Source: JAAXHV01 sp965207165
GTDB lineage: Bacteria > Pseudomonadota > Gammaproteobacteria > Eutrophobiales > Eutrophobiaceae
NCBI GenBank assembly: GCA_965207165.1
Contig: OZ242265.1
Coordinates: forward strand, 620,001 to 684,000
Direction of reading: 5' to 3'
DNA: 64,000 nucleotides
Shown: positions 54,023 to 62,563 of the stretch, piece by piece
How the letters are laid out: every line of letters begins with the position of its first letter
Numbering within the stretch: the first letter of the stretch is position 1
Notes under the pieces: model-generated
Database searches by the model: none
The model's input: only the letters and a program-made list of their open reading frames with translations
What the model was told of the DNA's origin: nothing
Made by a program: the position numbers and the translations under genes

Positions 54023-54079
54023 CTATGGGAAAAGTTATTTGCGAATCTGATGAGTTATCTTACCTTCAAGATGCATATG
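54023..54079 (-). promoter_or_regulatory. 57-bp upstream repeat, copy A (pobA side)
   Basis: CTATGGGAAAAGTTATTTGC and the following bases through GATGCATATG match 56141-56197 at about 48-50 of 57 positions. It lies 103 bases upstream of the pobA start, oriented the same way relative to the gene as copy B. The conserved part CYATGSGAAA-AGT also occurs before the tautomerase gene and before the second TonB receptor. Confidence 0.6.
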
Positions 54080-54101
54080 TCAATATTAACTGGAAAGAGT
54101 A

Positions 54102-54539
54102 CTAGGGATTTTCCCGGTAACGAACCGAAAACTTAACGATATCTTCCACTATCCTCGTTCCAGACCACCCTTTCGGAATAACGAGCACTTCGCCTGGCCC
54201 GGCTTCCGTAACTTTGCCATTGTCATCAATGAGTTTCATACTCCCTTTCATGAAGAACATAACCTCGTGGACGGGGAAGCTCTCATATATATACGTACCA
54301 TTTGCCGGTTCTTCAACGGTCATCCCAAATATCCCGGCATCAAATTTATTGTTCTTGGAGGTGTATACCGTTAAAACTTGAGCGTCGTTGCCGAAGACTT
54401 TTATAACCGGCTGCCCCTCAAGGATGGCGCCGGATAATTCATCTGCAGACAGGCTGATCGCTTGCGCCTGCTCCTCGGAATGGATTGGCATATTGAGCAT
54501 GGAAAGCAGCAGGATCAGGCAGGGAGTTATTTTTTTCAT
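54102..54539 (-). CDS. Exported cupin-domain protein
   Basis: A 145-residue protein with a signal peptide (MKKITPCLILLLSMLNMPIH) and one cupin barrel: SFPVHEVMFFMKGSMKLIDD and GPGEVLVIPKGWSG are the two conserved cupin motifs. Only one clear His of the metal site (VHEV) is present, so metal binding is uncertain. It follows the FAD oxidase by about 75 bases on the same strand. The pair lies inside the protocatechuate operon but has no known step in it. The gap to pobA is 181 bases. Confidence 0.8.
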   Translation of the reverse strand: MKKITPCLILLLSMLNMPIHSEEQAQAISLSADELSGAILEGQPVIKVFGNDAQVLTVYTSKNNKFDAGIFGMTVEEPANGTYIYESFPVHEVMFFMKGSMKLIDDNGKVTEAGPGEVLVIPKGWSGTRIVEDIVKFSVRYRENP

Positions 54540-54614
54540 CGTATCGTTCTCTGGTTTGGTAAGGAATAATTAATGCTGTCAAATCGTCAATACCGCCGCT
54601 GGTATTGCAGCAGA

Positions 54615-56096
54615 TCAAGCCCACCCAAGATAGGAATAAAAACGCTTTTCGGGGTCGTACTTGTTGCGAACTTTTGCCAGCCGCAGCCAGTTATCTTCGC
54701 TGAAACAGTTGCGTACACGTTGCGGATTGTTTTCGTTATCAATCTCGTTAATGTAATGGCTTAAGGCGGAAGGCTTGAGAATTTCATTAAACCCCTGTAA
54801 CCATTTGTTATTAGCCGCATCTTCGTTTGCGTCCTGCCAATTTAACCGGCTGCTAAGCCAATGCCGGCCGGCAGCCGAATAGCAGGCATCCTGCCTGAAC
54901 GGAAACATCTGCTGGTCATAACTGAAAATGATATACATGCTGCTATTTGGCGGCCTTTCTCGAGCATGATCCAGTATTGCTGATAACGCCGCCGAATCAT
55001 CAGTGAAAATGTTATCTGAATTTGCCCGTTCATTTCGACTCGGAGTGAACATCATATGCACCAGCAGCATTTGTCGATATTCATCCATGGATAACGCCCC
55101 ATTCGCAATTCCCTTTTCCTGATACGGTGCCAGCAGTGACCTGGCTTCCTCAAGTGGGTCGTCACCTGGGTCCGCAAAGGCACTTATGCTCACATTAGCA
55201 ACAAGCCGGCCTGCTGAATCCTTCGCTGGAAATACCGAAGAACTGATACTTACACGTTCATCCTTTTGATCCTGAAGCCCGTCAATGAGATTATTGATTT
55301 CTGGCAATGCATCAACGGGATGCATGTAGTTGTTAGAAAGAATCACGCCGGGATGGTCATAAAGCTTTAACGTAAAGCGTGTTACAATCCCAAAAAATCC
55401 GGGACCGACGCCGCGAATTGTCCAATAAAGGTCCGCATAATTGTCTTTGCTCACTGTGAGCTTTCTGCCATCCGCCAGGATGACATCGGCGTCAAGCACG
55501 GAATAACATGCTGGTCCGTGCCCCCAATGCGACCCATTAGTACCGAAGCCCCCTCCCAGCAGGTATCCCCCGAGTGCCACCGTATGACAAAAAGCTGTCG
55601 GAAATGCGAGATTATGCTCGGCCAGGGTGTGGTAGAGTTGAACCATTAATACCCCCGGTTGTACCGAGGCGGTCTTTTCCTGTGCATTGACGGTGACTTT
55701 GTTCAGGCCGCTCACGTCAAGTAACATACCGCCATTCCGGAGAACGGCCCCCGCCTTATTATGTCCACTCCCGCGACAAACCACCTGCATATCATTGTCC
55801 GCGGCAAATTTCAGTGCCTCAATGATTTCCTGCTCGGATCGGGCCTGTGAGATAACGTCCGGGTAACGCTCGGGTTTATTGAAACGAAAGAGCATTGTCT
55901 TACGGAGATCCTCATAGTGCGGGTCTTCCCGCCAAGTGGACTCCAGTCCGAGAGCTGCCTTATTTATCTTACTGTTATCGGCAGCCACCAATGGCGAATT
56001 CAGGATGCCGCAGGTACCCACGGCGCCAATTGCGACGAGTTGTTTTAGCAGGTCGCGGCGTGATGGGTTTACATAGACTGTTTTGAATGATTGCAT
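54615..56096 (-). CDS. Tat-exported FAD-linked oxidase (BBE/vanillyl-alcohol-oxidase-like)
   Basis: A 493-residue flavoprotein. ATG 56096 is preferred over TTG 56123 since it leads straight into a twin-arginine signal SRRDLLKQLVAIGAVGTCG. The FAD-binding (PCMH) domain has VVCRGSGHNKAGAVLRNGGM (His for covalent FAD), LLDVSGLNKVTV and GGYLLGGGFGTNGSHWGHG. The C-terminal berberine-bridge-like segment is LRLAKVRNKYDPEKRFYSYL. Enzymes of this fold oxidise sugars, lignans or phenolic alcohols. Periplasmic oxidation of an aromatic precursor before uptake would fit the operon, but this is inference. Confidence 0.87.
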   Translation of the reverse strand: MQSFKTVYVNPSRRDLLKQLVAIGAVGTCGILNSPLVAADNSKINKAALGLESTWREDPHYEDLRKTMLFRFNKPERYPDVISQARSEQEIIEALKFAADNDMQVVCRGSGHNKAGAVLRNGGMLLDVSGLNKVTVNAQEKTASVQPGVLMVQLYHTLAEHNLAFPTAFCHTVALGGYLLGGGFGTNGSHWGHGPACYSVLDADVILADGRKLTVSKDNYADLYWTIRGVGPGFFGIVTRFTLKLYDHPGVILSNNYMHPVDALPEINNLIDGLQDQKDERVSISSSVFPAKDSAGRLVANVSISAFADPGDDPLEEARSLLAPYQEKGIANGALSMDEYRQMLLVHMMFTPSRNERANSDNIFTDDSAALSAILDHARERPPNSSMYIIFSYDQQMFPFRQDACYSAAGRHWLSSRLNWQDANEDAANNKWLQGFNEILKPSALSHYINEIDNENNPQRVRNCFSEDNWLRLAKVRNKYDPEKRFYSYLGWA

Positions 56097-56140
56097 GATC
56101 AATAAGTAGTCCTGGTTGCCCAATTAGCCTCCGGCTGAAT

Positions 56141-56197
56141 CTATGGGAAAAGTCATTTGCAATCCTGTTGAGTTTTCTTTCCTTAAGGATGCATATG
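56141..56197 (-). promoter_or_regulatory. 57-bp upstream repeat, copy B (FAD-oxidase side)
   Basis: CTATGGGAAAAGTCATTTGC and following bases through GATGCATATG, partner of 54023-54079. It sits 44 bases upstream of the FAD-oxidase start, between it and the end of ligJ. Confidence 0.6.
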
Positions 56198-56210
56198 CCG
56201 TGTCCGGATT

Positions 56211-57221
56211 TTATTTGTTTAAGCGGGCAAATACCCTGCGGGCATTGCCCTCAAAGATGGCCTTTTTTTCATCATTGCCCAGTGCCTTGTTATTATCGAT
56301 GTAACGCTTGGTATCGTCGAAATAATGACCGGTTTCGGGGTCTATGCCGCGTACCGCGCCTATCATTTCAGATGCAAACAAGATATTTCCGGAGGGAATT
56401 ACATCCACCAGCAAATCAATCCCGGGCTGGTGGTAAACACAAGTATCAAAGTAGACATTGTTCATCAATAATTCATCGAGGGGAGGCAGCCCCATCATGT
56501 CAGCCAGGCCGCGGAATCGCCCCCAGTGATAGGGTACTGCGCCGCCACCATGGGGGATGATAAACCTGATGTCCGGGAAATCCCGGCACACAGTCGATGT
56601 CATCAACTGCACAAAGGCCGTAGTGTCGGCGCTCAGGTAATAGGAACCGGTGGTTTGAAAGGCATGATTACAAGCCCCGCTCACATGGATCATGGCGGGG
56701 ACATCCAGGTCGCACATTTTTTCGTATATCGGATACCAGTAGCGATCTCCCAGGGGAGGGGAGTCCCAGTGGCCGCCCGATGGATCAGGATTCAGGTTAA
56801 ACCCGACAAAACCGAACTCAAGTACACAACGCTCAAGTTCCAGAACGGCATTACCTAATCCTACCCCCGGTGTCTGGGGTAACTGGCAACCTCCGGCGAA
56901 GTTATCCGGGTATAACTGCGTGATGCGATAGATTAACTCGTTACAGTGCTCAGACCAGAATTTACTGGTGCTCTCATTGCCGAGATGATGCCCCATCCAG
57001 CTGGCGCGCGGCGAAAATATGGTGAGATCGATACCCCGAGTCCGTTGCAGTTTTAGCTGTGCCCCTTCAAGACTCTCCCGCAACTGGTCATCACTGATAT
57101 CAACGACACCTTTTTCATGTTGAAAGTGTGCGTCTTCGGCCAGTTCCGCTTTTTGTTGCTCGCGGTATTCGCCCAGCGCAGCCGGCGCCGTGGTGTAGTG
57201 CCCGTGACAATCAATAACCAT
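56211..57221 (-). CDS. ligJ: 4-oxalomesaconate hydratase
   Basis: A 336-residue amidohydrolase-superfamily lyase that hydrates 4-oxalomesaconate (keto/enol form) to 4-carboxy-4-hydroxy-2-oxoadipate. VIDCHGHYTTAPAALGEYRE is the LigJ-type N-terminus with its metal His pair. Later blocks: FNLNPDPSGGHWDSPPLGDR, PAMIHVSGACN, FIIPHGGGAVPYHWGRFRG and GNILFASEMIGAVRGIDPET. Its start lies 2 bases after the ligK stop, so the two are coupled. Confidence 0.93.
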   Translation of the reverse strand: MVIDCHGHYTTAPAALGEYREQQKAELAEDAHFQHEKGVVDISDDQLRESLEGAQLKLQRTRGIDLTIFSPRASWMGHHLGNESTSKFWSEHCNELIYRITQLYPDNFAGGCQLPQTPGVGLGNAVLELERCVLEFGFVGFNLNPDPSGGHWDSPPLGDRYWYPIYEKMCDLDVPAMIHVSGACNHAFQTTGSYYLSADTTAFVQLMTSTVCRDFPDIRFIIPHGGGAVPYHWGRFRGLADMMGLPPLDELLMNNVYFDTCVYHQPGIDLLVDVIPSGNILFASEMIGAVRGIDPETGHYFDDTKRYIDNNKALGNDEKKAIFEGNARRVFARLNK

Positions 57222-57223
57222 GA

Positions 57224-57922
57224 TCAGTCGTTTAAATCGTCCGGTGAATCCAGGTAAACCAGGCCCGCTTTTTCCAGTCGCGGGCGCATGTCGTATATAT
57301 CCAGGCCTAAAATACCGTTTGCCAGTTGTTTACGTTTCTCCGCCTCGTTTTGTTCCCGGATCCGGGCTGCGGCCAAAGCAGATTCGGCTTGGTGTCTCGG
57401 AATCACTACCACGCCGTCATCATCCGCAACCACTACATCACCCGGATTGACGGCCTGGCCGGCACAGACGATGGGTACGTTTACCGAACCAGGCGTGTTT
57501 TTAACCGTGCCCCGGGCAGATACCGCTTTGGACCAAACGGGGAAATTCATATCCTCCAGTGTTGCCACGTCGCGTACGCCGGCATCTATCACAAGGCCTT
57601 TTACACCTCGTGCCCGGGCCGAAGTGGCCAATAAATCACCGAACATTCCGTCTGTATTGTCCGTGGTGCAGGCAACAACCAGGACATCTCCAGGCCGGCA
57701 AAGCTCGATAGCCACATGTAACATCCAGTTGTCGCCAGGCTGGGCCAGTACCGTAACGGCACTGCCTGCGATCCGGGCATGTCGGTATATCGGTCGAATA
57801 TAGGGTTTTAACAACCCGGCCCGTCCCAGCGCTTCATGTACCGTGGCGACGCCCAGGGTTCCCAGTGCCTCCACGACCGCGGCATCTGCCCGTTCAATGT
57901 TTCGAACTGCTACCGTTCTCAT
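57224..57922 (-). CDS. ligK: 4-carboxy-4-hydroxy-2-oxoadipate aldolase / oxaloacetate decarboxylase
   Basis: A 232-residue class II pyruvate aldolase of the RraA-like fold that splits its substrate to pyruvate and oxaloacetate. ATG 57922 has GAGGAAAG before it and is preferred over 57952, which would overlap the upstream gene. Blocks: GVATVHEALGRAGLLKPYIR, ALCRPGDVLVV-type strand, the metal/substrate loop GDLLATSARARGVKGLVIDA with GVRD, and VNPGDVVVADDDGVVVIPRH. Length is standard. Confidence 0.94.
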   Translation of the reverse strand: MRTVAVRNIERADAAVVEALGTLGVATVHEALGRAGLLKPYIRPIYRHARIAGSAVTVLAQPGDNWMLHVAIELCRPGDVLVVACTTDNTDGMFGDLLATSARARGVKGLVIDAGVRDVATLEDMNFPVWSKAVSARGTVKNTPGSVNVPIVCAGQAVNPGDVVVADDDGVVVIPRHQAESALAAARIREQNEAEKRKQLANGILGLDIYDMRPRLEKAGLVYLDSPDDLND

Positions 57923-57935
57923 CAGCTTACTTTCC

Positions 57936-59009
57936 TCATCTGGCGGGGACATACACTACACCCCTGCTCAGCAGGCGTGCAGTGCGCAGCAAACTCACTT
58001 TTTCAATCACCGGAAATTCCCCGGAATCATCCACTTGCAGAGCTACGGAAAACTCTCCGATAGGGTGTTCCACCGATATGGTTTTGACTTCGCCCCCGGG
58101 CCGTTCGACCATTCCCTCTACGACCGATCCGGGTAATATGCAAGCGGTAGCTGCCGACACTGCTCCCAACACACCGACGGCCGCATGACATTTATGAGGA
58201 ATGAATGTTCGTGTGTTGACCAGTCCTCCATTTACCGCAGGCGATGCAAGGCACATCTTCGGAATGGTCTTGTTTTTCACGTCATCCAGGTTCATACCGG
58301 GGCCGATTTGAAGTCGAATAGACTCCAGTCTCGCCTTTAAATCCTCATTCGCGCTCAGTTCAAGCGGTGACTCATAGCCGCTGATGCCGAAATCAGTTGC
58401 CCGCAAAACCACTACAGGCATGCCATTGTCAACGCAGGTCATTTCCACATCGTCAACAATGTCCAGTACCCGGCCGGTGGGCAGGAGGTCTCCACAGATC
58501 GAGCCGGCCAGATCCTGGTAGGAGCAAAGCACCGGCGCCGCACTACCCGGCACGCCATCAATTTGAACTTCTCCCTCGTACTCCGTTTTACCGCCGGGAG
58601 TAGACAGTTCCAACTCGCTCAATTTTCCGCTGTTGACCAGGTGCACAGTAAGCCGGGTTGTTTCTTCAGTTACCGGCACCAGGCCGGCCTCTATGGCAAA
58701 GGGCCCGACGCCCGCCAGGATATTTCCACAATTTGGAGTAGTATCGACTTCATCCTGGCCTACCACGACCTGTGCGAACAGGAAGTCGACATCTGCGTCC
58801 GGCCGGGACGAGCGGCTCACGATAGCCACCTTGCTGGTGAGGGGATCGGCGCCGCCCAGGCCGTCTATCTGCCGTTCACCCCGACCCATGGCATCAAGCA
58901 GCATTTCGTTACGCTGTGCGGGATCCGCGGGTAAATCATCAGAAAGGAAATACAACCCTTTCGAACTTCCCCCGCGCATTTGCATGTACGGTATTGCTAT
59001 CTGGTTCAC
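57936..59009 (-). CDS. 4-oxalomesaconate tautomerase (PrpF/GalD/LigU-like)
   Basis: A 357-residue isomerase of the PrpF/diaminopimelate-epimerase-like fold. IPYMQMRGGSSKGLYFLSDD is the PrpF N-terminal block; GGADPLTSKVAIVSRSSRPD, DTTPNCGNILAGVGPFAIEA (catalytic Cys) and FIPHKCHAAVGVLGAVSAAT follow. It interconverts oxalomesaconate tautomers between LigI and LigJ. It is the first gene of the minus-strand operon, divergent from the LysR regulator (228 bases between starts); ligK starts 13 bases after its stop. Confidence 0.9.
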   Translation of the reverse strand: MNQIAIPYMQMRGGSSKGLYFLSDDLPADPAQRNEMLLDAMGRGERQIDGLGGADPLTSKVAIVSRSSRPDADVDFLFAQVVVGQDEVDTTPNCGNILAGVGPFAIEAGLVPVTEETTRLTVHLVNSGKLSELELSTPGGKTEYEGEVQIDGVPGSAAPVLCSYQDLAGSICGDLLPTGRVLDIVDDVEMTCVDNGMPVVVLRATDFGISGYESPLELSANEDLKARLESIRLQIGPGMNLDDVKNKTIPKMCLASPAVNGGLVNTRTFIPHKCHAAVGVLGAVSAATACILPGSVVEGMVERPGGEVKTISVEHPIGEFSVALQVDDSGEFPVIEKVSLLRTARLLSRGVVYVPAR

Positions 59010-59083
59010 GTTGGCGCTTCTGATTTATGTAATATCAGCGTATTTATAATCCAGTCAGTCAACCAATGGGAATTAATTACCCA

Positions 59084-59105
59084 ACCATGCGAAAAAGTAA
59101 TCCGG
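59084..59105 (-). promoter_or_regulatory. Candidate regulator motif upstream of the tautomerase operon
   Basis: CCATGCGAAAAAGTAATCCGG resembles the conserved core of the 57-bp repeats (CTATGGGAAAAGTTAT). It lies about 75 bases before the operon start and about 130 before the LysR start, a usual place for a LysR-type operator. Confidence 0.4.
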
Positions 59106-59133
59106 CCATCCTCACCATGCCCCTGGTCTGTCC

Positions 59134-59157
59134 GGGGACGGACTTAAGTCCGCCCCC
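59134..59157. repeat. GGGGACGGA palindrome, copy 3
   Basis: GGGGACGGACTT directly followed by AAGTCCGCCCCC: 12-bp arms with one mismatch and no loop. It lies in the divergent gap between the tautomerase operon and the LysR gene. Confidence 0.8.
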
Positions 59158-59237
59158 AATGCAACATGCCTGTTTCCCGTCCTGAATAATTGTATAAAAA
59201 CTGCTATCTTACTGAAAAAACGTCATGTTGGAACAGA

Positions 59238-60488
59238 GTGAGTAACGATAATCTCCACATTCCGGGAGTCAGTCTCCGCCATCTCAAATCTGCCCTGTAC
59301 GTAGCGGAATATAAAAACGTGACTCGCGCAGCCAACAAACTGAACCGTTCCCAGACCACCATCACTAAAGCAATCTGTGAACTGGAAGCAACCCTGGGCG
59401 CACGGCTGTTTGACCGGGCTGCAACGGGTATGATGCCTACTGTATATGGCGAAGCCCTGGCTCGCAGGGTGAGGCTGGTGGTTGATGAATTTGACAAGGC
59501 CGGGAAATCATACCAGGAATTCAAACCCGGCGGGCGCCACTACCACTCAATACCGGTTTTCTCACTGGATATCAGTTACAAGCGGTTGGCAGCCTTTGTG
59601 GCGCTTTATGAGAAGCGTAACGTCACTGCCGCCGCGCAGACATTGGGGATAAGCAAAACAGCAGTGTATAACTCCATGCGATATCTGGAGGAGTTGCTGG
59701 AATTACCTCTTTTCCAGACCGAACCCCATGGGGTAACACCGACCGGCCTGGCCACGATTCTGGTGCGACACACCAAACTGGCATTTTCACAAATTCATCA
59801 GGCCATCGACGACATCGCCAACCTGGATGGAGTGACCCAGGGACGCGTGGTCATCGGAACACTGCCTTATACCCGAACCTACCTGACACCTGTAGCCATC
59901 AACCGGTTGCTGGAAAAATATCCCCAGATTGATGTGGTCACCCGTGAGGGTCCCTACGATATACTGGAGTCGTCCTTGCGAAGTGGCGATATAGACTTCA
60001 TTGTGGGCGCCGTTCGCAACGTCGAAAACAGTGCTGATATCGTTACCGAAATACTCTTTGAGGATAGGCTGTCGGTGATTGCGCGCAAGGACCACCCGCT
60101 GGCCGGCAGGTCAAGAATCAACTTCAAGGACATGCAGGACGCGCAGTGGGTGCTGCCTGCAAAGGGAAGCCCCAGTCGGCAATTGTTCGATGAGGTACTG
60201 TTGCGTCACGACATGCTCGTGCTGGAGCATGTCGTGGAGACCAGTTCTCTATCCATGGTAAGAGGTCTCCTGATGGACAGTGACCGGGTAGCCCTGTTGT
60301 CGGAACACCAGATTTATTATGACATGCAGTTCGGCATACTGGACGTTTTGCCGGTCGTACTGGAGGACACTTATCGCCCCATTGGTCTGACGCTGCGAGC
60401 CCATACCCAACCCTCGCCCGCGGCTGAATTGTTCCTGGGATTCCTCAGGGAAGTCTCAGGTGAAATTCACAAACGGGGCACAGGGTAA
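59238..60488 (+). CDS. LysR-type regulator with two HTH domains
   Basis: A 416-residue regulator. GTG 59238 is preferred over TTG 59190. Two LysR winged-HTH domains are in tandem: residues ~11-75 (VSLRHLKSALYVAEYKNVTR, then ANKLNRSQTTITKAICELE) and ~111-172 (LDISYKRLAAFVALYEKRNV, then QTLGISKTAVYNSMRYLEE). A normal LysR effector domain follows (GRVVIGTLPYTRTYLTPVAI onward). Most LysR proteins have one HTH and about 300 residues. Position between the tautomerase operon and ligI suggests it senses an intermediate such as PDC or oxalomesaconate, or the substrate protocatechuate. The upstream GGGGACGGA palindrome may affect its expression. Confidence 0.9.
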   Translation: MSNDNLHIPGVSLRHLKSALYVAEYKNVTRAANKLNRSQTTITKAICELEATLGARLFDRAATGMMPTVYGEALARRVRLVVDEFDKAGKSYQEFKPGGRHYHSIPVFSLDISYKRLAAFVALYEKRNVTAAAQTLGISKTAVYNSMRYLEELLELPLFQTEPHGVTPTGLATILVRHTKLAFSQIHQAIDDIANLDGVTQGRVVIGTLPYTRTYLTPVAINRLLEKYPQIDVVTREGPYDILESSLRSGDIDFIVGAVRNVENSADIVTEILFEDRLSVIARKDHPLAGRSRINFKDMQDAQWVLPAKGSPSRQLFDEVLLRHDMLVLEHVVETSSLSMVRGLLMDSDRVALLSEHQIYYDMQFGILDVLPVVLEDTYRPIGLTLRAHTQPSPAAELFLGFLREVSGEIHKRGTG

Positions 60489-60538
60489 CAGGCGATAAGG
60501 TTATTGCCAAAAGGCTTTCAGCGGCCACGCACACTGCA

Positions 60539-61426
60539 TCAGCCGGTTTCTTCCGGCCAATACAGGCGCATGGGGTTATCCACCAGCAGTTTTTGCTGCA
60601 GTTCTTCCGTGGGGGCAATACGGGGGATGAAGTCTACCAGTTCACCATCGTCCGGCATGTGGGACTTCATGTTGGGGTGAGGCCAGTCGGTTCCCCATAA
60701 CACGCGGTCCGGGAAAGCGTCGATCACACGCCGGGCGAAGGGGATGACATCTTCATAGCCTGGCGGACCAACTGCTGAAATCCGTTCCGGGCAACTGACC
60801 TTCGACCAGAAATTCTCATTCTCAGCCAGCAGTTTGATAAAGAGATTAAACCCTGGGCCATTGACCGGCTGGCTGACATCGGGGCGGCCCATGTGATCTA
60901 CCACCACCGTAGCAGGCAGGGATGTGAAGAAATCGTAATACTCTGCCAGGTCTGCCGCCTCAAAATAGATGACGATGTGCCAGCCCAAAGGCACGATTCG
61001 CTCTGCGATACCGGCCAGTTCGTCAAAGGGCAAGCTGTCCACCAGGCGCTTCACAAAATTGAACCGTACACCGCGCACACCGGCTACATGCAATTGTGCC
61101 AATTCATCATCGGTTACACTCGACCGCACCGTAGCGATACCCCGAGCCTTGCCGCGGGAGGATTGCAATGCATCCGCCAGAGCACGATTGTCTGCGCCAT
61201 GGCAGGTGGCCTGCACTATAACATTGCGGGAGAAACCCAGGTGATCACGCAATTGCCATAGTTTGCCCTTGCCTGCATCGCAAGGGGTGTACTTTCTCTC
61301 CGGTGCAAAAGGGAAGTCTGCCACGGGGCCAAATACGTGGCAGTGTGCATCCACGGCGCCATCAGGCACTACGAATTCAGGTGCGCTGGGCGCCGGGTGA
61401 AATGGCAACCAGTCGGGATCCATCAT
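60539..61426 (-). CDS. ligI: 2-pyrone-4,6-dicarboxylate lactonase
   Basis: A 295-residue amidohydrolase opening 2-pyrone-4,6-dicarboxylate to 4-oxalomesaconate. GAVDAHCHVFGP carries the HxH pair, then FPFAPERKYTPCDA, QATCHGADNRALADAL, GVRGVRFNFVKRLVD, VDHMGRPD and RVLWGTDWPHPN, all LigI-type. The start overlaps the 6PGDH-like gene by 4 bases. It is on the minus strand, separate from the tautomerase operon, with the LysR gene between. Confidence 0.94.
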   Translation of the reverse strand: MMDPDWLPFHPAPSAPEFVVPDGAVDAHCHVFGPVADFPFAPERKYTPCDAGKGKLWQLRDHLGFSRNVIVQATCHGADNRALADALQSSRGKARGIATVRSSVTDDELAQLHVAGVRGVRFNFVKRLVDSLPFDELAGIAERIVPLGWHIVIYFEAADLAEYYDFFTSLPATVVVDHMGRPDVSQPVNGPGFNLFIKLLAENENFWSKVSCPERISAVGPPGYEDVIPFARRVIDAFPDRVLWGTDWPHPNMKSHMPDDGELVDFIPRIAPTEELQQKLLVDNPMRLYWPEETG

Positions 61427-62253
61427 TTACCAACCTTGCTTCCGTTGGTAGTTCCGGCGTTTTTAATCGAGGGAATAGCCGGCAAGCCCTCGGACATGAG
61501 CTTTTTCAGATTTTCCACTGTGGAATCAGTCATCAATGGCTCAATGCCCAGTTCCCGCAATAACACGGCAGATGCCTCCATTTCATGCAGGCGGCGCTTT
61601 GCGTGCACCTCGGAGCCCGTAACCAGGCGCTCCAGCAAGCGTTCATCAGCCTGGGTAATTTCTGTACTGATGTTTTGCCACAACCACCCGGACAAACCCG
61701 CTTGTTCCGCACCGCGCAAGGCCTCAATAACCACGGCGGCCAGTCCTTTTGTAAATACGCTGCGTAACAACTTGCGGGTGGCTGCGTCACCGGCCCTGGT
61801 TCCCAGGGATTCTACCGGCATGCCCAGGGGCAAAAAAGACCTCACAAACCGGTCAGCCCCCGTGCCCGCTGCCAGTGCCCGGGTACGTATGCCCCTGCCC
61901 GGCACGATCTCCACCAGGGCAATGTCGGCAAAAGCGATACCGCGTTCGGCTGCTTTCTCCGCCAGGTGGCGTTTCAAGCCTGCAGAGGCGGTAGAAAAAT
62001 CGGCATAGAGTGCATTTTGGGGTATCTGCTCGAAGGACTGTGACAATGCTGTAGCGGCATCCGAGGCCGCCGTTAACGCAAGGACCGCATCCACACCGGC
62101 TACCGCCTCTCCCGGGTCTTCGAAACGGCTTACTCCAGCCGGCGTTATCACGGGTGCGGGATCGTAGGCTTGCACGGAAATCCCGGCCGACAGCAGGTCT
62201 GAACTGATGATTGAGCCGGCTTCACCCAGACCGAATACGCATATGGTGTTCAT
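61423..62253 (-). CDS. 6PGDH/3-hydroxyisobutyrate-dehydrogenase-like oxidoreductase (DUF1932-type)
   Basis: A 276-residue NAD(P)-dependent protein. The N-terminal Rossmann loop is ICVFGLGEAGSIISSDLLSA. The C-terminal helical domain (KLLRSVFTKGLAAVVIEALR, then EVHAKRRLHEMEASAVLLRE) looks like the DUF1932 type found in some 6PGDH relatives. It overlaps ligI by 4 bases, so it is transcribed with it. The step just before LigI, oxidation of 4-carboxy-2-hydroxymuconate semialdehyde, is normally done by LigC, which is absent here; this protein is the best local candidate, though no family precedent is known to me. Confidence 0.8.
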   Translation of the reverse strand: MNTICVFGLGEAGSIISSDLLSAGISVQAYDPAPVITPAGVSRFEDPGEAVAGVDAVLALTAASDAATALSQSFEQIPQNALYADFSTASAGLKRHLAEKAAERGIAFADIALVEIVPGRGIRTRALAAGTGADRFVRSFLPLGMPVESLGTRAGDAATRKLLRSVFTKGLAAVVIEALRGAEQAGLSGWLWQNISTEITQADERLLERLVTGSEVHAKRRLHEMEASAVLLRELGIEPLMTDSTVENLKKLMSEGLPAIPSIKNAGTTNGSKVGK

Positions 62254-62563
62254 GAGTTCTCAAATTTGTTATTATCGGCACTCTGAAAAATACCCGGAAT
62301 AATAGTATATTTCTCTCCTGGCGCAGCGGAGTTCAATTTGAAAGAGCATTACATTTTGTTGTTGGGGAGTGTATTGGTATCGTTAACCTCTGAGCCGTTT
62401 TAGCTTTTAAAGTCAAAAACTTAACAGCAATAGACAGTTGCGTAACTATTTCCCATGACAATCAAAGCAAAAGCTATTGGAGCCCGGGACTCAAATAAAC
62501 TATACCCAATATATAACTTTTTATACCGGCAGAATTACTAATTTCGAAACTGGGGGCAAAATC
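62254..62563. other. Divergent intergenic region before second TonB receptor
   Basis: About 310 AT-rich bases without a gene. 62441-62459 (GTAACTATTTCCCATGAC, seen as GTCATGGGAAATAGTTAC on the other strand) matches the core of the 57-bp repeats. AT-rich -10-like stretches lie at 62512-62527 but no convincing -35 pairs with them. Confidence 0.4.
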
